Position numbers and translations under genes: made by a program. The notes under the pieces were generated by a model. It ran no database searches, was not told the origin of the DNA, and worked only from the letters and a program-made list of their open reading frames with translations. A DNA stretch of 8,170 nt from MWCM01 sp964558315 (GTDB lineage Bacteria; Patescibacteriota; UBA1384; XYA2-FULL-43-10), in assembly GCA_964558315.1 (NCBI GenBank), contig CAZLCL010000035.1, forward strand, positions 1 through 8,170, in the 5' to 3' direction. Shown piece after piece: positions 7,597 to 8,170 of this stretch (positions within the stretch are counted from its first letter, which is position 1; the number at the start of each line of letters is the position of its first letter).

Positions 7597-7602
7597 ATTA
7601 TA
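7597..7602 (-). promoter_or_regulatory. TATAAT box directly before the fusion gene start
   Basis: On the minus strand a TATAAT box ends three bases before the ATG of the receiver-peptidase gene. If used as a -10 box, transcription would start at or just inside the ATG, giving a leaderless message; this fits the lack of a ribosome binding site. No convincing -35 box lies 16-18 bases upstream. In such AT-rich DNA a chance match is likely. Confidence 0.25.
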
Positions 7603-7675
7603 ATCTAATGATTATGTTATTAAATACATATTACGCTTTTATAATAATAAAAACAAAAAATTGCCTAAAGATAAG

Positions 7676-7703
7676 AAAAAAATTGGGTGTTTTTGGCGCC
7701 CAA
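7676..7703 (-). terminator. Intrinsic terminator on the minus strand, upstream of the fusion gene
   Basis: Read on the minus strand, TTGGG (7703-7699) pairs with CCCAA (7687-7683) across an 11-base loop and is followed at once by seven T (7682-7676). One mismatch beyond the core, two further A-T pairs extend the stem. The position is striking: about 80 bases before the start of the receiver-peptidase gene on the same strand, and just after a structured GC-richer block. It is either the end of a separate small RNA or an attenuator in the leader of that gene. Confidence 0.55.
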
Positions 7704-7834
7704 GTTGGATTTGCCCGAAAGCCTAAAAAAGATGAGGAGAGTTACGGCTACTCTGCTCCCCCTGATGCTTTCCAAGTATTCGCAGATACCATTGCGCATG
7801 CCTTTAACCCCTTGCCGCGTTTACTAGAATTGAT
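7676..7834 (-). ncRNA. Candidate structured small RNA or terminator-type leader
   Basis: About 160 bases, GC-richer than the AT-rich flanks, bounded on the minus strand by a TATAAT box (7841-7846) and an intrinsic terminator (7676-7703). Helices visible in RNA sense: UUGGA (7775-7771) with UCCAA (7709-7705); GAAAGC (7772-7767) with GCUUUC (7722-7717), sharing two bases with the first helix; and a hairpin at 7758-7734, with eight pairs, one C-C mismatch and the 7-base loop AGCCGUA. That loop can pair with GCGGC at 7818-7814, a possible pseudoknot. The receiver-peptidase gene follows on the same strand, so this may be its regulatory leader. A plus-strand reading frame crosses the block but has no ribosome binding site and no recognisable family. 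I do not recognise the RNA class. Structure and boundaries are seen in the sequence; the function is unknown. Confidence 0.45.
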
Positions 7835-7840
7835 AATTAT

Positions 7841-7846
7841 ATTATA
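7841..7846 (-). promoter_or_regulatory. Candidate -10 box for the small RNA or leader
   Basis: A perfect TATAAT on the minus strand, which would start transcription near 7834, right at the upstream edge of the GC-richer block. The -35 region (7864-7869, TTCGAT) is a poor match, so the support comes mainly from position. Confidence 0.35.
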
Positions 7847-7933
7847 GATATAAATTGAATAATATCGAATATTGCGAATGCTTGTAAGTATTATAGAAAT
7901 AACAATAAATTAATATATAAATAGTTTTTCGGA

Positions 7934-7958
7934 ATACAAGACTTGCATAAGTCTGTAT
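7934..7958. repeat. Unassigned hairpin between the tRNA terminator and the small RNA block
   Basis: ATACA (7934-7938) and GACTT (7940-7944) pair with AAGTC (7949-7953) and TGTAT (7954-7958) around a GCAT loop, with one bulged A. GGA at 7931-7933 can add three pairs with TCC at 7964-7966 across an internal loop. There is no T run in either direction. The rest of 7850-7967 is plain AT-rich DNA with no gene that I can see. Confidence 0.35.
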
Positions 7959-7967
7959 AGAGTTCCA

Positions 7968-7994
7968 AATAAAAAATCATGCCTTAAACATGAT
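7968..7994 (-). terminator. Terminator of the tRNA-Asn transcript
   Basis: Starting 8 bases after the encoded CCA, the minus strand reads ATCATG, a 7-base loop, CATGAT and then a run of six T. Beyond a small mismatch, AAATAAA and TTTATTT can extend the stem. The stem is AT-rich and modest, but its position and T run fit a tRNA terminator. The near symmetry means it could also act weakly on the plus strand. Confidence 0.6.
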
Positions 7995-8001
7995 CTTTAT
8001 T

Positions 8002-8076
8002 TGGCTCCCCGGGTCCGACTCGAACGGACAACATCTTCGTTAACAGCGAAGCGCTCTGCCATTGAGCTACCGGGGA
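8002..8076 (-). tRNA. tRNA-Asn (anticodon GTT)
   Basis: A full cloverleaf of 75 bases on the minus strand. The acceptor stem TCCCCGG pairs with CCGGGGA over 7 bp; the D stem is GCTC/GAGC with a 7-base loop containing GG. The anticodon stem CTTCG/CGAAG encloses the loop CTGTTAA, so the anticodon is GTT and reads Asn codons. The variable loop has 5 bases, and the T stem GTCCG/CGGAC carries the loop TTCGAGT. The discriminator is G, and the CCA end is encoded (8004-8002). The gene stands alone with its own promoter and terminator. Confidence 0.97.
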
Positions 8077-8087
8077 ACACATCAGAA

Positions 8088-8116
8088 ATAATATCAAATA
8101 ATGCTAAAACTGTAAA
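8088..8116 (-). promoter_or_regulatory. Promoter of tRNA-Asn
   Basis: On the minus strand TTTACA (8116-8111, five of six consensus bases) is separated by 17 bases from TATTAT (8093-8088, five of six). Transcription would start near 8081, a few bases before the mature tRNA 5' end at 8076. This is the best promoter in the window. Confidence 0.7.
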
Positions 8117-8137
8117 TAAGCTAAATAATTGAATAGA

Positions 8138-8160
8138 GTTGCGGTGAAAAAAGCCACAAC
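8138..8160. repeat. Short inverted repeat at the right edge
   Basis: GTTGCGG (8138-8144) pairs with CCACAAC (8154-8160), with one mismatch, around an A-rich loop. No T run follows on either strand within the window, and no gene is seen to its right before the window ends. Its role is unknown; it may belong to a feature beyond the edge. Confidence 0.2.
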
Positions 8161-8170
8161 AGAAGATTAA

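Noticed and set aside
7608..7847. Plus-strand reading frame of 79 codons (or 54 codons from a TTG at 7683).
   Set aside because: There is no ribosome binding site, it starts 14 bases from the divergent fusion gene, and half of it is low-complexity AT-rich sequence. Its GC-richer part is better explained by a minus-strand RNA with a terminator. It resembles no family I know, but a small protein is not fully excluded.
1..8170. CRISPR array, insertion sequence, or integration site at the tRNA.
   Set aside because: No spaced direct repeats, transposase or integrase motifs, or repeated tRNA 3' end were found in the window.

Overview
The window is an AT-rich bacterial segment carrying a chemosensory and two-component signalling cluster, followed by a peptidase fused to a signalling domain and a tRNA gene. 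It comes from a scaffolded draft assembly, because one histidine kinase gene is interrupted by exactly 100 N. All genes read with the standard bacterial code (no in-frame TGA). The histidine kinase H-box (LASHQLRTP followed by IKW), the S51 peptidase type and the overall composition resemble candidate phyla radiation (Patescibacteria) genomes. That placement is inferred from sequence style, not proven.

Layout of the plus strand, 109-6496: cheW, a Cache-type methyl-accepting chemotaxis protein (MCP), cheY, cheB, a stand-alone receiver protein and a membrane-bound PAS histidine kinase. Gaps are short, cheY and cheB overlap, and the last two genes are 2 bases apart, so this looks like one or two operons. 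A plausible sigma-70 promoter precedes cheW. A GC-rich hairpin between the MCP gene and cheY could split or tune the transcript. CheA and CheR are not in the window, so this is only part of a chemosensory pathway.

The minus strand from 7846 down to 6595 carries a response regulator receiver fused to a complete S51 (peptidase E-like) domain. It converges on the histidine kinase gene. Upstream of it on the same strand lies a GC-richer block (about 7676-7834). It is preceded by a TATAAT box, folds into nested helices and ends in a stem with seven U. I read this as an undescribed small RNA or a terminator-type leader of the fusion gene, not as a protein gene.

The right end holds tRNA-Asn(GTT) on the minus strand, with its own good promoter, an encoded CCA end and a terminator.

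How the parts may work together: the MCP senses a small extracellular ligand, CheW links it to an unseen CheA, CheY carries the output and CheB resets the receptor. The histidine kinase senses a second extracellular signal and probably phosphorylates the adjacent receiver. The receiver-peptidase fusion may be a further target, which would place a peptidase under phosphorelay control. The last two sentences are inference.
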